Below are positions 46,883-56,041 of a DNA stretch of 64,000 nt, piece after piece; positions within the stretch are counted from its first letter, which is position 1; each line of letters starts with the position of its first letter. The stretch covers positions 1-64,000 of the forward strand of contig NZ_FQZF01000008.1 in NCBI RefSeq assembly GCF_900141905.1, given 5' to 3'. The position numbers and the translations under genes are program-made. The notes under the pieces were generated by a model. The model did not search any database, was not told where the DNA came from, and was given only the letters and a program-made list of their open reading frames with translations. Source of the DNA: Muricoccus roseus. Its GTDB lineage: Bacteria; Pseudomonadota; Alphaproteobacteria; Acetobacterales; Acetobacteraceae.

Positions 46883-47950
46883 ATGAGCCATCCCTATTCC
46901 CGGCTTCCGGACCGGAACTTCTGGCGCAGCGCGGTGGCGGAACGGAACCCGCTGGAATGGCGGGACCTCTATGCCCCGAAATTCGAGATCACGCGCAGCA
47001 TGCGGATCGTCTCCGCCGGAAGCTGCTTTGCCCAGCATATCGGGCGCCAGCTCCTGCGTTCGGGCTTCCACTACCAGCAGCATGAGAAGCCGCCGGGCAT
47101 CCTCGCGCCCGAGGATCATGCCCGCTTCGGCTACGGCCTCTTCTCCACCCGCTCAGGCAATGTCTACACCGCGCGGCAGCTGCTCCAGCTCTATCGCCGC
47201 GCCACCGGCGCCTTCCGGCCGGCGGAGGACGTGGTGCTCTGGGAAGGCCGGGCCTACGACCCCTTCCGCCCCTCCGTCGAGCCAGGCGGCTTCGCCTCCG
47301 CCGAGGAGCTCCGCCACATCCGCGACACCGTGCACTTCCCTGCAGTCCGGCGAATGTTCCTGCAGGCCGAGCTGCTCGTCTTCACCCTCGGCCTGACGGA
47401 GGCCTGGGTGTCGAAGGAGGACGGCGCGGTCCATCCCACCTGCCCCGGCACGATCTGCGGCCGCTTCGACTCCGCGCGCCATGGCTTCCACAACTTCACC
47501 TTCGCCGAGGTCATGCGGGACATGGAGGAGCTGCTCGCCGCGCTCCGCCAGCGCAACCCGGCCCTCAAGGTGCTGCTCACCGTCTCCCCCGTGCCGCTCA
47601 CCGCCACGGCGGAGGACGCGCATGTGCTGGTGGCGACCACCCATTCGAAGTCGGTGCTGCGCGCCGTGGCCGGGGAGCTGTCGGCGGCGCATGACTTCGT
47701 GGACTACTTCCCCTCCTATGAGATCGTGACGGCGCCCGCGATGCGCGGCGCCTTCTTCCAGCCGAACCTGCGGGAGGTCTCGGCCGCCGGGGTGGAGCTG
47801 GTGCTGCGCCACTTCTTCGCCGCCCATGGCGGCGAGGCGCCGGCCACGCCTCCGCCCGAGACGCCCGCCTCCACGCGGACGCGGCCGGACGACAGCCCGG
47901 AAGGCGACATCATCTGCGACGAGGCGAAGCTGGAGCTGGTGCGCTTCTGA
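46883..47950 (+). CDS. GSCFA domain protein
   Basis: 355 residues with the naming motif SAGSCFAQHIGRQL near residue 50, a nucleophile motif like that of SGNH esterases, then YGLFSTRSGNVYTARQL, LGLTEAWV and LKVLLTVSPVPLTATAED, all typical of the GSCFA family. Members are thought to act as acyl-hydrolases or acyltransferases on surface glycans; direct data are few. The last 50 residues are a Pro/Glu-rich tail. Its stop overlaps the next gene start by one base (TGATG), so the two form a pair. Confidence 0.85.
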   Translation: MSHPYSRLPDRNFWRSAVAERNPLEWRDLYAPKFEITRSMRIVSAGSCFAQHIGRQLLRSGFHYQQHEKPPGILAPEDHARFGYGLFSTRSGNVYTARQLLQLYRRATGAFRPAEDVVLWEGRAYDPFRPSVEPGGFASAEELRHIRDTVHFPAVRRMFLQAELLVFTLGLTEAWVSKEDGAVHPTCPGTICGRFDSARHGFHNFTFAEVMRDMEELLAALRQRNPALKVLLTVSPVPLTATAEDAHVLVATTHSKSVLRAVAGELSAAHDFVDYFPSYEIVTAPAMRGAFFQPNLREVSAAGVELVLRHFFAAHGGEAPATPPPETPASTRTRPDDSPEGDIICDEAKLELVRF

Positions 47951-48708
47951 TGGAGGTCGTCATCCTCGGGGATTCGCACAGCGTCGCCCTCGGGCGCGGG
48001 CTGGCGCAGCTCGCCCGGCGCGGCCCCCTGCCCTGCGCCGCCAGCGCCGTGAAGCTCTGCTCCTCACCACGCCTCCTCCAGCCCTTCTTCGCGCGCGAGC
48101 CCGATGGCATCCGCCTCACCGACCCCGAGGCGGCGCAGGCGCTCACCCAGCTGAACGGCACGCCGGTGCTCGACGCCTCGCGCCCCGGGCGCGTCTATGC
48201 CTTCGTCATGGGCTTCACCATCCAGCCCTTCACCCGCGACCCCAGCTGGCGCCGGCACGCCCCCTGGCAGGAGGCCCGGCAGGGCGAGATCCCGCTCTCC
48301 ACGGGCATGATCCGCGCGGCCTACCTGCACCATGCGCGCCACATCCTGGAGTTCCTGCGCGCGGTCGCGGCGCTCGGCGTCCCGGCCGTGGTGGTCAGCG
48401 GCCCGCCGGTCCGGGCCGATGACATCGCGATCACCCGCAACATCATGCGCCCCGAGGTCGCCCTCCGGATCGACGCCATGGTGCGCGAGACGATGACGGA
48501 GACGCTGGCCGGAATCGGCCTCCCCGCCGTGCTCCCGCCCGCCGAGGCCTTCGAGGACGGCTGGCTGCGCGAGGAGCTGCGCGAGGGTGGGCGCGACTTC
48601 CACCATGCCAATGCGCTCTATGGCGAGGCGATGGTTCCGCTCATCCTGCAAGCCGGCATGAAGCAAGAGGCCCGCGTGTCAGAAACACTTACGAAACGTC
48701 CCGACTAG
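47950..48708 (+). CDS. SGNH-hydrolase-like protein paired with GSCFA
   Basis: 252 residues of otherwise unrecognised sequence. It begins VVILGDSHSVALG, the GDSH nucleophile block of SGNH-like enzymes, and near the end has GGRDFHHANALYGEAM, which could supply the Asp and His of the triad. There is no signal peptide. Coupled to the GSCFA gene, it may act on the same glycan or on a small O-acyl substrate. This is inferred from two motifs and the pairing. Confidence 0.7.
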   Translation: MEVVILGDSHSVALGRGLAQLARRGPLPCAASAVKLCSSPRLLQPFFAREPDGIRLTDPEAAQALTQLNGTPVLDASRPGRVYAFVMGFTIQPFTRDPSWRRHAPWQEARQGEIPLSTGMIRAAYLHHARHILEFLRAVAALGVPAVVVSGPPVRADDIAITRNIMRPEVALRIDAMVRETMTETLAGIGLPAVLPPAEAFEDGWLREELREGGRDFHHANALYGEAMVPLILQAGMKQEARVSETLTKRPD

Positions 48709-48826
48709 CCAAAATTTCCATTCATTCTCATAGTGTTACGAAGAGGCACGCCCGTTGCAAAGGACGCGGCGCCGCGCGGATCACCTGCCCGGCGCGTCCA
48801 AGCAACCTGCAGTCGGGAGATTCCCC

Positions 48827-49693
48827 ATGCGCAAAGCCCTCTTGAGCGTGGCCGTGGCCGGCCTCGCCACCCTGGCCCTGAATCCGTCCGGGGCCCATGC
48901 CCTGGCCATCACCACCACCAATGACGTGGGTACCCTCACCTCCGCCCTGCTCGCCCCCTCCTCGGGCATCAACGTGGTGACCAGCAACCTGATCGGCACG
49001 TCGGAGCAGCAGGGCACCTATAGCGGCTTCAACCTGGCGCCCAGCTCGGGCTCCTCGCCGACGCTGACCCTCGGGGACGGCGTGCTGCTCACGACCGGCT
49101 CGGCCAATATCCCGCTGACCAACACCATCAACAACACCTCGGTCAACTCGCCCAGCCCCGGCTATGCGCCGCTGACCACCCTGGCTGGCACCAACACCAA
49201 TGACTCGAACGTGCTGGAATACAGCTTCACCGTGGATCCGGGCCAGAACGCGGTGTCGATGCAGTTCGTGTTCGGGACGGAGGAATTTCCGACCCAAACC
49301 GTGACCGACATCTTCGGCTTCTTCGTCGATGGCGTGAACTACGCGAAGTTCCCGAGCGGCGAGCTGATCTCCAACACGCCCGGCAATCCGACCAACTTCA
49401 TCAACAACCCCGTCGGCGCCGGCCTCTACGGGATTGAGTATAACGGGCTCACCCGGGTCTTCACCGTGACCGGGCTGCTGGACGCCAGCCTGGCCACCCA
49501 TACCCTCGCCATCGGCATCGCCGACACCTCCGACAGCATCTTCGACAGCGGCGTGTTCCTCAGCGGGCTGAAGGCGGGCACGGCCACGGGCGGCGGCGGC
49601 ATCGAGAACCCGGTGCCGGAGCCGGCGACGCTCGGCCTGTTCGGGCTCGGGCTGCTCGGCCTCGCCGCCACACGGCGCCGCCGCACGGCCTGA
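48827..49693 (+). CDS. PEP-CTERM sorted surface protein with choice-of-anchor L-type domain
   Basis: 288 residues. A Sec signal (LLSVAVAGLATLALNPSGAHA) precedes a beta-rich, Thr/Ser/Asn-rich body with the pattern of the choice-of-anchor L domain (GDGVLLTTGSANI, YSFTVDPGQNAVSMQFVFG, DIFGFFVDGVNYA). The C-terminus is a full PEP-CTERM anchor: VPEPATLG, a hydrophobic helix and RRRR. Such proteins are cut by exosortase and linked to the surface or exopolysaccharide. No exosortase is in the window. GGGAGA lies six bases before the ATG, and the 118-base upstream gap is AT-richer, suggesting its own promoter. Confidence 0.88.
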   Translation: MRKALLSVAVAGLATLALNPSGAHALAITTTNDVGTLTSALLAPSSGINVVTSNLIGTSEQQGTYSGFNLAPSSGSSPTLTLGDGVLLTTGSANIPLTNTINNTSVNSPSPGYAPLTTLAGTNTNDSNVLEYSFTVDPGQNAVSMQFVFGTEEFPTQTVTDIFGFFVDGVNYAKFPSGELISNTPGNPTNFINNPVGAGLYGIEYNGLTRVFTVTGLLDASLATHTLAIGIADTSDSIFDSGVFLSGLKAGTATGGGGIENPVPEPATLGLFGLGLLGLAATRRRRTA

Positions 49694-49706
49694 CGCGGGC
49701 CATGAC

Positions 49707-49738
49707 GGCAGCGCGCCCCGAGCACGGGGCGCGCTGCC
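49707..49738. terminator. Bidirectional hairpin terminator
   Basis: GGCAGCGCGCCCC and GGGGCGCGCTGCC form a perfect 13-bp stem with loop GAGCAC in the 54-base gap between the PEP-CTERM gene and the facing phnD-like gene. There is no T-run on either side. Confidence 0.7.
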
Positions 49739-49747
49739 TCCCCTCGC

Positions 49748-50728
49748 TCAGTTCCGGCGCCGCCGCTCCGCCGCCTCGGCGCGCCGCATGTCGATGAACA
49801 CCGCGTAGTCCTCGTGCCGCGTCGGCACCCAGCCCACCGCGCTGCCGCGTTCCACCGCCTTGTGGATCTCGGGATGCGCGGCCGGCAGGGCGAGGTGGAA
49901 GTCCACCATGTCCTTCTTGAAGCTGGCTGGAAGGTCGGAGCGCACGACGACCGGCCCGTTCTGGATCGGGCGGGACCGCCAGATGATCCGGATGTCCTTC
50001 ATGTCCAGCAGCTTCTTCTCCACCGCGGCGGTCAGCACCCCGCGGGAGAAGCCCCGGCTTTCGTCGCCCTGGCCGGAGGACCAGCAGACCCCGGCGTCAT
50101 ATTGCCTCTGCAGCACGGCGACGAGAGCCTGGTCATGCCCGCCCGCGAAGCCCGTGCGGCCGAAGAAGGTCTCGGGCGTGATCCCCGCCGCCCGCAGCTC
50201 CGCGCGCGGGATGAGATAGCCGGAGGCGGAGTTGGGGTCGGACCAGGCCATGGCCTTGCCGCGCATCTCCTCCAGCTTCGTGATGCCGGAATCGGCGCGC
50301 ACATACATCAGCGCGACATAGCTGGTGCTGCCATCCGGCTCCTGCGTCACCAGGATGGGCTCCACCCCGCCATTCGTGTCCAGCCACACCCCGGCATAGG
50401 CGGCGGGGGACATGTTCGCGATCTCCAGCTGCTTCGCGGCGAAGGCCTGCTGCACGCCGGAATAGTCGGAGGCGAAGAACATGCGGGTGGGAACGCCGAA
50501 GGTATCCTCGAACAGCTTGCGATAGGCGTCGTAGCGGCCCAGCCGGTCGCTCTCGGATTCCCCGCCCAGCACCCCGAGCCGGATCTGCGGCACCTGCGAC
50601 GCCCAGTCCCGCCGCCCCGGCGCCGGCATGGGTGGGGCGGGCGGCCGCGCCGCGCCGCTTCCAACCTGGGCACGCGCCGCGAGGGGAAGAAGGGCTCCGG
50701 CGGCGACCAGGAGGCTGCGACGGATCAT
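49748..50728 (-). CDS. Phosphonate/phosphate-ester ABC binding protein (PhnD family), divergent copy
   Basis: 326 residues with a Sec signal (RRSLLVAAGALLPLAARAQ). The body is PhnD-like: IRLGVLGGESESDRLGRYDAYRKLFEDTFG, NMSPAAYAG, MRGKAMAWSDPNSASGYLIPRAEL and GFAGGHDQALVAVLQRQYDAGV. It binds a phosphonate, phosphite or phosphate ester in the periplasm. The ATG at 50728 has GGAG eight bases upstream; an in-frame ATG at 50755 is possible. It is divergent from the DeoR regulator gene and probably shares the PhnCEE transporter encoded on the other strand. Confidence 0.85.
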   Translation of the reverse strand: MIRRSLLVAAGALLPLAARAQVGSGAARPPAPPMPAPGRRDWASQVPQIRLGVLGGESESDRLGRYDAYRKLFEDTFGVPTRMFFASDYSGVQQAFAAKQLEIANMSPAAYAGVWLDTNGGVEPILVTQEPDGSTSYVALMYVRADSGITKLEEMRGKAMAWSDPNSASGYLIPRAELRAAGITPETFFGRTGFAGGHDQALVAVLQRQYDAGVCWSSGQGDESRGFSRGVLTAAVEKKLLDMKDIRIIWRSRPIQNGPVVVRSDLPASFKKDMVDFHLALPAAHPEIHKAVERGSAVGWVPTRHEDYAVFIDMRRAEAAERRRRN

Positions 50729-50795
50729 GGGGCGGCTCCGGATTTCATTCTTCATCAGCCTGTCATGGCCTGGCGAGGCAGGCCAAGGGGTTGGC

Positions 50796-51626
50796 ATGTT
50801 GCACACCGGGCGCCGGCCCATCACCCTGCCGCCCATGGCAAGGCGGCAGGAAGGCGCGCCGGGGAAGGAAGCGCGGCACGCGGCCATCCTCCAGGCGCTC
50901 AGCACGGATCCCACGGTGCGGATCAGCACCCTGGCAGCCCGATTCGGCGTCTCGGGCGAGACGGTCCGGCGGGATATCGAGGCGCTTTCGGCCATGGGGG
51001 CGGTGCGCCGCACCTATGGCGGCGCCTCGGTCACCCATGCCGGGGTACAGCCCGATTTCCTGGCCCGCGAGGCGATGGCGGGGGCGGAGCGCGCCCGGAT
51101 CGGGGCTGCGGCCGCCACGCTGGTCGAGCCCGGCGCGGTGCTGATGGTCGATGCGGGCAGCACCACCGCCCGCTTCGCCCAGGCCCTGGCCGCACGCGGC
51201 ACGGCGGCCACGCTGATCACCAACAGCCTGCCCGTTGTCTCCGCCGCCGGCGAGACGGACCAGCTGCGGGTCCTCGTTGCGCCCGGCGAGTTCTACGCGA
51301 CGGAGCGCGCCCTCTACGGAGCCGAGACCGATGCCTTCCTGCGCCGCTTCAGCGCCGATGTGGCGGTGATCGGCGCCTCCGGCCTGACGCTGGAGGGCCC
51401 GACCGACGCGGAAAGCCGTGCCGCCTGGGTCAAGCGCGCCATGCTGGACCGGGCGCCGCGCCGGATGTTGCTGCTTGATTCCGGCAAGTTCGGCCGGGGC
51501 TACCTGGAGCGCGTGGCGGAGCTGGCTGTGCTGACCGACCTGGTGACCGATGCGCCCCCGCCCCCTGCCCTAGCCGCCGCGCTCGACCGCGCGGGCGTGC
51601 AGGTGCATGTCGCAGGAGATGTTTGA
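50796..51626 (+). CDS. DeoR/GlpR family transcriptional regulator
   Basis: 276 residues. The N-terminal winged helix-turn-helix reads RHAAILQALSTDPTVRISTLAARFGVSGETVRRDIEAL, the standard DeoR start, and GAVRRTYGGASV ends it. The sensor domain is the ISOCOT-type sugar-phosphate fold (VDAGSTTARFAQAL, LITNSLPVV, VIGASGLTLEGPTD). GlpR-type members respond to glycerol-3-phosphate or other phosphorylated sugars. The ATG at 50796 has AGGGG upstream. It heads the operon ending in glpD and faces the first phnD-like gene, with 67 bases between the starts, so it probably controls both. Confidence 0.88.
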   Translation: MLHTGRRPITLPPMARRQEGAPGKEARHAAILQALSTDPTVRISTLAARFGVSGETVRRDIEALSAMGAVRRTYGGASVTHAGVQPDFLAREAMAGAERARIGAAAATLVEPGAVLMVDAGSTTARFAQALAARGTAATLITNSLPVVSAAGETDQLRVLVAPGEFYATERALYGAETDAFLRRFSADVAVIGASGLTLEGPTDAESRAAWVKRAMLDRAPRRMLLLDSGKFGRGYLERVAELAVLTDLVTDAPPPPALAAALDRAGVQVHVAGDV

Positions 51627-51648
51627 CCTTCCACATTAGGAGTGGCAT

Positions 51649-51667
51649 CCTCCACATCAATTGGAGG
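51649..51667 (+). promoter_or_regulatory. Inverted repeat covering the ribosome site of the HAD gene
   Basis: CCTCCA-CATCAAT-TGGAGG is a perfect 6-bp inverted repeat whose right arm is the GGAGG ribosome site for the TTG start at 51675. As RNA it could hide that site; as DNA it could bind the regulator. It lies in an AT-richer stretch (51620-51665). Confidence 0.45.
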
Positions 51668-51674
51668 AAGAAGC

Positions 51675-52511
51675 TTGGTCCAGCGGCACGCCCCGCAGCC
51701 CCTCAGCGCCGCCCCGGCCTCAGGCCTCGCCGCGCTTCGCTACGTGCTGACGGATATCGACGACACGCTGACCGAGGATGGGCGCCTGCCCGCCCTTGCC
51801 TATGCGGCCATGGAATCGCTGGCCCGGGCCGGGCTATCCGTCGTCCCGGTCACGGGGCGCCCGGCGGGCTGGTGCGACGCCATCGCCCGGCAATGGCCGG
51901 TGGCGGCGGTGGTGGGGGAGAACGGCGCCCTCTGGTATGCCGAGGACCGGGCCGCCCGCCGCATGATCCGCTGGCAGGCCCAGAACGAACCCTCCCGGCT
52001 GGCCAACCGTGACCGCCTGATGGCCCTGGCCGGGGAGGCGATGGCCGCCGTGCCCGGCACGCGCTTGGCCTCCGACCAGCCCTTCCGCCTTTTCGACGCC
52101 GCGGTGGACTTCGCCGAGGATGCCGGCCCCCTGCCCCTCGAGGAAGCCGCGCGCATCGCCGCCGTGTTCGAGGCGGGTGGGGCGCAGGCCAAGGTGTCCT
52201 CCATCCATGTGAATGCCTGGTTCGGGGACTGGGACAAGCGCGCGGGGATCGAGAACCTCTTCGCCGCCCGCTTCGCGCCGCTGCACACGGTGCTGGACCA
52301 GGTCGCCTTCCTGGGGGACAGCCCGAACGACGCACCGCTCTTCGCCGCGATTCCGTTTTCCGTTGGCGTGGCGAATGTGCTGCCCTTCCTGGACCGGATC
52401 GCATCCGCCCCCGCCTATGTCACCGAGGCGCCGGGCGGGCGCGGCTTCGCGGAATTCGCGCGGGCCCTGTTGGCCGCACGCCAGAACGCATTGGAGGAGA
52501 ACGCCGCATGA
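51675..52511 (+). CDS. HAD-IIB family phosphatase
   Basis: 278 residues of HAD fold with motif I VLTDIDDTLTEDG (nucleophile and acid/base Asp), VTGRPAGW as motif II, and motif IV FLGDSPNDAPLF. The class IIB cap resembles that of phosphomannomutase, sucrose-phosphate phosphatase and mannosyl-phosphoglycerate phosphatase. It should release phosphate from a small phosphorylated sugar or polyol. The start is a TTG, chosen for GGAGG seven bases upstream. Its stop overlaps the phnD start (ATGA), tying it to the transport operon. Confidence 0.83.
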   Translation: MVQRHAPQPLSAAPASGLAALRYVLTDIDDTLTEDGRLPALAYAAMESLARAGLSVVPVTGRPAGWCDAIARQWPVAAVVGENGALWYAEDRAARRMIRWQAQNEPSRLANRDRLMALAGEAMAAVPGTRLASDQPFRLFDAAVDFAEDAGPLPLEEAARIAAVFEAGGAQAKVSSIHVNAWFGDWDKRAGIENLFAARFAPLHTVLDQVAFLGDSPNDAPLFAAIPFSVGVANVLPFLDRIASAPAYVTEAPGGRGFAEFARALLAARQNALEENAA

Positions 52512-53641
52512 AGAACTGGATGATGGCCACCCTGCCGACGGGGGCCATGCTGGCCGCCGGGCTCATGGCCCTGCCCGCCACCGCCCAGGCCCCCGCGGCC
52601 CCGCAGGGCGCCTGCTTCCGCGGCCAGCTAGACGAGGGCTATTGCGACAACGACCGCAACCTCGTGGCTGACACGCCCGAGGCGGCCCGCCAGCGCGATC
52701 CCTCCACCCTCGTCTTCACCTACACCCCGGTGGAAGACCCGGCCCTCTATGCCAGCCAGTTCCGCCCCTTCGTCGACCACCTCACCCGCTGCACCGGCAA
52801 GCGCACGGTCTACTTCCAGGTGACGAGCAACGCGGCGCAGGTCGAGGCCATGCGGTCCGGCCGCCTGCATGTCGCGGGCTTCTCCACCGGTCCCACGGCC
52901 TTCGCCGTGAATCTGGCCGGCGCCGTGCCCTTCGCCGTGAAGGGCGGGCCGGACGGGTTCGAGAGCTACCGCGTGGTGATGCTGGTGCGCGCCGACAGCC
53001 CCTACCGCACGCTCGCGGACCTCAAGGGCAAGCGCGTCGCCCACACCTCCGCCACCTCCAATTCGGGCAACCTCGCCCCGCGCGCCTTCTTCCCCGGCCT
53101 CGGCCTGAAGCCGGACGAGGATTACCGCGTGCTCTATTCCGGCGGGCATGACCGCAGCGTGATGGGCGTGAACGCGGGCGACTACGACGCGGCGCCGGTC
53201 GCGTCCGACGTCTATTCGCGCATGGTCGCGCGCGGCCAGGTGCGCGGCGACAACTTCCGCGTCATCTGGGAGAGCGACCCCTTCCCCACCTCCTCCTTCG
53301 CCATGGCGCATGACCTGCGGCCGGAGCTGCAGGAAAAGATCCGCCAGTGCTTCCTCGAATACCGCTTCCCCGAGGCGATGGCGCGCGACCTGGGCGGCAA
53401 TGACCGCTTCTGGCCCGCGACCTATGCGGAGCAATGGGCCCCTGTGCGCGCCGTGGCCGATGCGGTGAACGCCCCCTACACCCGTGCTGCCTTCGACGAG
53501 GAGAGCCGCAAGGAGCTGGAGGCCGAGGCGCGCCGCAACGCCGCCCGTACCCAGACCCAGAGCGGCGGCGTGCATAACGTGCCCCAGGCTGGCGGAGCAT
53601 CGGGTGGCGCGGCCGCCCCGGCCCCGGCGCGCCAGCCGTGA
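52508..53641 (+). CDS. phnD: Phosphonate/phosphate-ester ABC binding protein (PhnD family)
   Basis: 377 residues with a Sec signal (to about residue 27, ALPATAQA). PhnD pattern: [61 protein letters not shown] and [15 protein letters not shown]. The last 45 residues are a low-complexity Ala/Gly/Pro tail. It is the dedicated binding protein of the PhnC-PhnE-PhnE transporter, overlapping phnC by four bases. It is related to, but clearly different from, the divergent copy at 49748. Confidence 0.88.
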   Translation: MKNWMMATLPTGAMLAAGLMALPATAQAPAAPQGACFRGQLDEGYCDNDRNLVADTPEAARQRDPSTLVFTYTPVEDPALYASQFRPFVDHLTRCTGKRTVYFQVTSNAAQVEAMRSGRLHVAGFSTGPTAFAVNLAGAVPFAVKGGPDGFESYRVVMLVRADSPYRTLADLKGKRVAHTSATSNSGNLAPRAFFPGLGLKPDEDYRVLYSGGHDRSVMGVNAGDYDAAPVASDVYSRMVARGQVRGDNFRVIWESDPFPTSSFAMAHDLRPELQEKIRQCFLEYRFPEAMARDLGGNDRFWPATYAEQWAPVRAVADAVNAPYTRAAFDEESRKELEAEARRNAARTQTQSGGVHNVPQAGGASGGAAAPAPARQP

Positions 53642-54405
53642 GCGCCGCCCTCGACATCCGCGGGCTCACCAAGGAGTACGTGGCCGGCAAGCCGGTGCTG
53701 CGGAACCTGGACCTGTCCGTCGGCGCGGAGGGGATCACGGCCATCATCGGCCCCTCCGGCACCGGCAAGTCCACGCTCCTCCGCTGCATCAACCGGCTGG
53801 TCGAGCCCACCCAGGGCGAGATCCGCCTGCGGAGTGCCGAGGGAAGCGTGGACATGGCGAAGCTGAGCGGGCGGGCCCTGCGCCTCGCCCGCCGGCGGAT
53901 CGGGATGGTGTTCCAGGAGTACAACCTCGTGGAACGCCTCTCCGTAATGGAGAACGTGCTCTGCGGGCGTCTTGGCTACGTCCCGCTCTGGCGCGCCTGG
54001 CTGCGGAAGTATCCGGAGCAGGACATCGCCCGCGCCTTCCAGCTGCTGGACGCGGTGGGCCTGCCCGAGCATGCCACCCGCCGCGCGGATGCGCTCTCGG
54101 GCGGCCAGCGCCAGCGCGTCGGCATCGCCCGCGCGCTGATGCAGAAGCCCGACCTCCTCCTGGCCGACGAGCCCACCTCCTCGCTCGATCCCCGCACCTC
54201 GGTCGAGGTGCTGGAGATGCTGACGACGCTGGCGGGCGCCGAGGGCGTGCCGGTGATCATCAACATCCACAACGTGGCACTGGCCAAGCGCTACGCGAAG
54301 CGGATCGTCGGCATGCATGGCGGGGCCATCGTCTTCGACGGCAAGCCCGAGGACCTGCAGGACAGCCATCTCACCCAGATCTATGGCGGCGAGGACTGGC
54401 TGTGA
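53638..54405 (+). CDS. phnC: Phosphonate ABC transporter ATPase
   Basis: 255 residues with a fully normal ATPase: Walker [10 protein letters not shown] near residue 39, the Q-loop [19 protein letters not shown], signature LSGGQRQRV, Walker [14 protein letters not shown] and switch His in INIHNVALA. It starts at a GTG overlapping the phnD stop and overlaps phnE by four bases, so the whole set is translationally coupled. Confidence 0.93.
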   Translation: MSAALDIRGLTKEYVAGKPVLRNLDLSVGAEGITAIIGPSGTGKSTLLRCINRLVEPTQGEIRLRSAEGSVDMAKLSGRALRLARRRIGMVFQEYNLVERLSVMENVLCGRLGYVPLWRAWLRKYPEQDIARAFQLLDAVGLPEHATRRADALSGGQRQRVGIARALMQKPDLLLADEPTSSLDPRTSVEVLEMLTTLAGAEGVPVIINIHNVALAKRYAKRIVGMHGGAIVFDGKPEDLQDSHLTQIYGGEDWL

Positions 54406-55196
54406 GCGACACCGCCCTCCGCGGCACCGCGCGCCGGGCCTTCGCCCCCGATTGGGGGATGCGGATCTTCGGCCTGCTGATCCTCGCCTATCTCGTCTAT
54501 GCGGCGACCCAGCTCGACCTCGGCCTCGGCCGCTTCGTCACGGGCCTCGGCGAAGGCGCGCGCTTCCTCGCGCGCATGGTGCCGCCCAACTTCGCCCGCT
54601 GGGAACTGCTGCTCGAGGGCATGATCGAGAGCATCCAGATCGCGGTGCTCGCCACCGTCTTCGGCATCCTGTTCTCCCTGCCGCTCGGGCTGCTCGCGGC
54701 GCGCAACATCGCGCCCTGGTGGGTCTCGGGCCCCGTGCGCGCCTTCATCGCCGTCTGCCGCAGCCTGCACTACGTGATCGTCGCCATCCTCTTCGTGAAG
54801 GCGATCGGCTTCGGCGCGCTGGCCGGCATCTGCGCCCTCGTCATCGCCTCCATCGGCTTCGTGGCGAAGCTCTTCGCCGAGGCGGTGGAGGAGATCTCGA
54901 TGAAGCAGGTGGAGGCCGTTCGCTCCACCGGCGCCTCCACCATGGCGGTGCTGCTCTATGCGGTGCTGCCCCAGGTAGCGTCGCGCTTCGTCGGCTTCAG
55001 CCTCTACCAGCTCGACAGCAACCTGCGGAACTCGACGCTGGTCGGCATCGTCGGCGCGGGCGGCATCGGCGGCACGCTCTTCGCGGCCTTCAAGCGCTTC
55101 GACTATGACTTCGTCTCGGCGATCCTCATCGCCATCATCGCCCTCATCCTCCTGGCCGAGATCGTCTCCGGCCGCATCCGGGCCAGCATGCGATGA
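54402..55196 (+). CDS. phnE: Phosphonate ABC transporter permease 1
   Basis: 264 residues with about six membrane segments and the PhnE landmarks [33 protein letters not shown] and [21 protein letters not shown], with [13 protein letters not shown] near the end. It starts at a GTG and overlaps both neighbours. The transporter uses two different permease genes, a common layout for phosphonate and phosphate-ester systems. Confidence 0.91.
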   Translation: MSDTALRGTARRAFAPDWGMRIFGLLILAYLVYAATQLDLGLGRFVTGLGEGARFLARMVPPNFARWELLLEGMIESIQIAVLATVFGILFSLPLGLLAARNIAPWWVSGPVRAFIAVCRSLHYVIVAILFVKAIGFGALAGICALVIASIGFVAKLFAEAVEEISMKQVEAVRSTGASTMAVLLYAVLPQVASRFVGFSLYQLDSNLRNSTLVGIVGAGGIGGTLFAAFKRFDYDFVSAILIAIIALILLAEIVSGRIRASMR

Positions 55197-56041
55197 GCGG
55201 CATCCCGTCCGAGGGCGCGGCCGTGGCCGCGACGCATGACCCGCTCGCGCCCCTGCGGCGCGAATGGATCCGCCACAGCCCGGCGGAGCGGCTGACGCGC
55301 TGGATCATGTTCCTCACCATCGTCGCCGCCGTGGTCTGGGCGATCCGCACGATCGACATCATCCCGGAATTCCTCGCGGATGCGCCGGAGCAGATGGCGG
55401 ACCTGCTGGTGCGGATGTGGCCGCCCGACCTCGCGGCCTATCCGCGCGGCATCCATGCCGCGCTGATCGAGACGCTGCACATCGCCAGCCTCGGCACCGC
55501 CTTCGGCTTCGTCATGGCCATCCCGCTGGCGCTGATGGCGGCACGCAACATCTGCCGCATCCCCGCACTCAACGCGCTGGCGCAGGTAGGGCTCGTCGCA
55601 TCCCGCTCCGTCAACTCGCTCGTCTGGGCGCTGATCTTCGTCGCGGTCTTCGGGCCCGGCGCGGCGGCGGGCGTCTTCGCCATCGCCTTCCGCTCCATCG
55701 GCTTCGTCGGCAAGCTGCTGGCGGAAGCCCTGGAGGAGATGAACCCCGGCCCGCGCGAGGCGCTGCGCGCGGCCGGCGCCCCCTGGGGCGCGGAGATGCT
55801 CAAGGCCGTCTGGCCGCAGATCCGCCCGGCCTTCTGGGGCGTGGCGCTGTTCCGCTGGGACATCAACGTGCGCGAATCCGCCGTGCTCGGCCTGGTGGGC
55901 GCCGGCGGCATCGGCGTGGTGCTGGAGGATGCGATCAACTTCTTCCAGTGGGATCAGGTCGCGACCATCCTCCTGGCCATCCTGGCCGTTGTGCTGGTCG
56001 CGGAAATCGTGGTGACCCGCGTGCGGGCAAGGCTTCTCTGA
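55193..56041 (+). CDS. phnE: Phosphonate ABC transporter permease 2
   Basis: 282 residues, related to the preceding permease: IPLALMAARNICRIP, SRSVNSLVWALIFVAVFGPG, EALRAAGAPWGAEMLKAVWPQ and GLVGAGGIGVVLEDAINFFQW. The N-terminal 40 residues are a soluble extension before the first membrane helix. It overlaps phnE 1 by four bases and shares a TGATG with glpD. Confidence 0.91.
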   Translation: MSGIPSEGAAVAATHDPLAPLRREWIRHSPAERLTRWIMFLTIVAAVVWAIRTIDIIPEFLADAPEQMADLLVRMWPPDLAAYPRGIHAALIETLHIASLGTAFGFVMAIPLALMAARNICRIPALNALAQVGLVASRSVNSLVWALIFVAVFGPGAAAGVFAIAFRSIGFVGKLLAEALEEMNPGPREALRAAGAPWGAEMLKAVWPQIRPAFWGVALFRWDINVRESAVLGLVGAGGIGVVLEDAINFFQWDQVATILLAILAVVLVAEIVVTRVRARLL

